Origin: DASXAI01 sp963798445
Lineage (GTDB): Bacteria > Actinomycetota > Acidimicrobiia > Acidimicrobiales > Ilumatobacteraceae
DNA length: 64,000 bases
Assembly: GCA_963798445.1 (NCBI GenBank)
Contig: CAWCTH010000003.1
Span: 1,302,001 to 1,366,000 of the forward strand
Reading direction: 5' to 3'
Made by a program: the position numbers and the translations under genes. The notes under the pieces were generated by a model that made no database searches, was not told the DNA's origin, and worked only from the letters and a program-made list of their open reading frames with translations. Within the stretch, counting starts at the first letter, position 1; the number at the start of each line of letters is the position of its first letter. Positions 63,501-64,000 of this stretch are shown one piece after another.

Positions 63501-63989
63501 TCAGGGGCGGCGGTCACTGAGGGTGGCGATGAGGTCGGCGGCAGCGGCGCCGTCGGGCGCCCAACCGTCAGCCCCCAGCGCGGCGGCCGCCGCCTCGTCC
63601 GTCGCCGGGCCACCGACGAGCACCGGCATCCCCAACTCCTGCACCGCCGCCACCACCGCGCCCGCCATCTCCAACAAGCCCACGTCGCTCACGCTCACGC
63701 CCACCGCCACCACCCGGTCGGCGCCGGCCACCGCGCCGACGAACGACGCCACGGGCACGTTGCCACCCAGGTCGACCACCCGGTACCCCTGCGTCCGGAC
63801 GAGGTCGCCCAGCAGCGACACCGGCAGCGAATGCGGGTCCCCCGGAGCGGCGCCCACTACGACGGTGCCGTGCTGTCGACCGCGCCGAACGAAATACGGC
63901 CCGAGCCGCCCGACGAGGCGCACCGCCACCGCCGACACGCGGTGCTCGTCGGCAATCGACAGCGACCCCTGCTGCCAGCCCTGACCCAC
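63501..63989 (-). CDS. B12-binding domain protein (CarH/MerR-type sensor C-terminal part)
   Basis: About 160 residues are visible; the gene runs off the right edge, so the N-terminal part is missing. WQQGSLSIADEHRVSAVAVR matches the four-helix cap of cobalamin sensors. The following VVVGAAPGDPHSLPVSLLGD contains a His at the cobalt-ligand position but a Pro where the last Gly of D-x-H-x-x-G is expected. VRTQGYRVVDLGGNVPVASF then completes the Rossmann-like fold. Relatives are light- or B12-dependent regulators. GTG 63989 could be internal. The last bases to 64000 remain open. Confidence 0.75.
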   Translation of the reverse strand: MGQGWQQGSLSIADEHRVSAVAVRLVGRLGPYFVRRGRQHGTVVVGAAPGDPHSLPVSLLGDLVRTQGYRVVDLGGNVPVASFVGAVAGADRVVAVGVSVSDVGLLEMAGAVVAAVQELGMPVLVGGPATDEAAAAALGADGWAPDGAAAADLIATLSDRRP

Positions 63990-64000
63990 CGTGCGCAGCG

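Overview
The window is high-GC bacterial DNA, almost certainly from an actinomycete. The GC-rich third codon positions, GTG/TTG starts, BTAD/AfsR-type regulators, GAF-ANTAR protein, STAS-sigma operon and 1600-residue NAD-glutamate dehydrogenase all point that way. The class Acidimicrobiia is my best guess, by inference only. Genes are tightly packed and many are coupled by 4-base ATGA or GTGA overlaps.

1-32.4 kb is an accessory, stress-flavoured chromosomal region. It holds two APC permeases and small SHOCT/DUF proteins, then a MalT-like LuxR regulator, PPK2, remnants of a ThrE-type exporter and an AI-2E-type transporter, and an NhaP antiporter, all with broken frames. Next come a DUF1269 protein, a YggT-like protein and an aquaporin. 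A BTAD regulator (frameshifted) is divergent from an FAD oxidoreductase. Then follow a CDF metal exporter, a DUF421 protein, a STAS-sigma pair, a GAF-ANTAR protein, a hemerythrin, an SDR, a DegP-like lipoprotein protease, an ASRT-like protein with an enolase-superfamily enzyme, and a second, intact BTAD regulator divergent from a tautomerase.

32,785-48,942 is an integrative element inserted in tRNA-Glu(CUC). A perfect 44-bp direct repeat (the 3' part of the tRNA) marks both ends. An intact tyrosine integrase lies next to the tRNA, and short CCATTGGCA-type repeats near each end look like integrase arm sites. Cargo includes a DUF433/DUF5615 toxin-antitoxin pair, a nested 2.9-kb element with two tyrosine recombinases bounded by 15-bp inverted repeats and 6-bp direct repeats, a TetR/AidB-like acyl-CoA dehydrogenase pair, an excisionase-like gene beside 10-bp tandem repeats, a MobF relaxase shattered by frameshifts, and transposase and integrase fragments.

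48.9-64 kb is core chromosome: tRNA-Glu, tRNA-Gln, a YdcF-like protein, gltX, an HTH-less Lrp/AsnC-type protein, NAD-GDH, and a divergent gnd-zwf-pgi-rpiA operon for glucose-6-phosphate and pentose-phosphate metabolism. rpiA runs in frame into an unusual toroid/membrane protein. A strong hairpin separates it from a convergent B12-binding-domain gene.

Several conserved genes carry exactly one extra or missing base (near 5,272; 6,680; 7,732; 8,000; 8,940; 15,110; 58,200). Five lie within 5.2-9.0 kb. They may be true gene decay or consensus errors; the sequence alone cannot decide.
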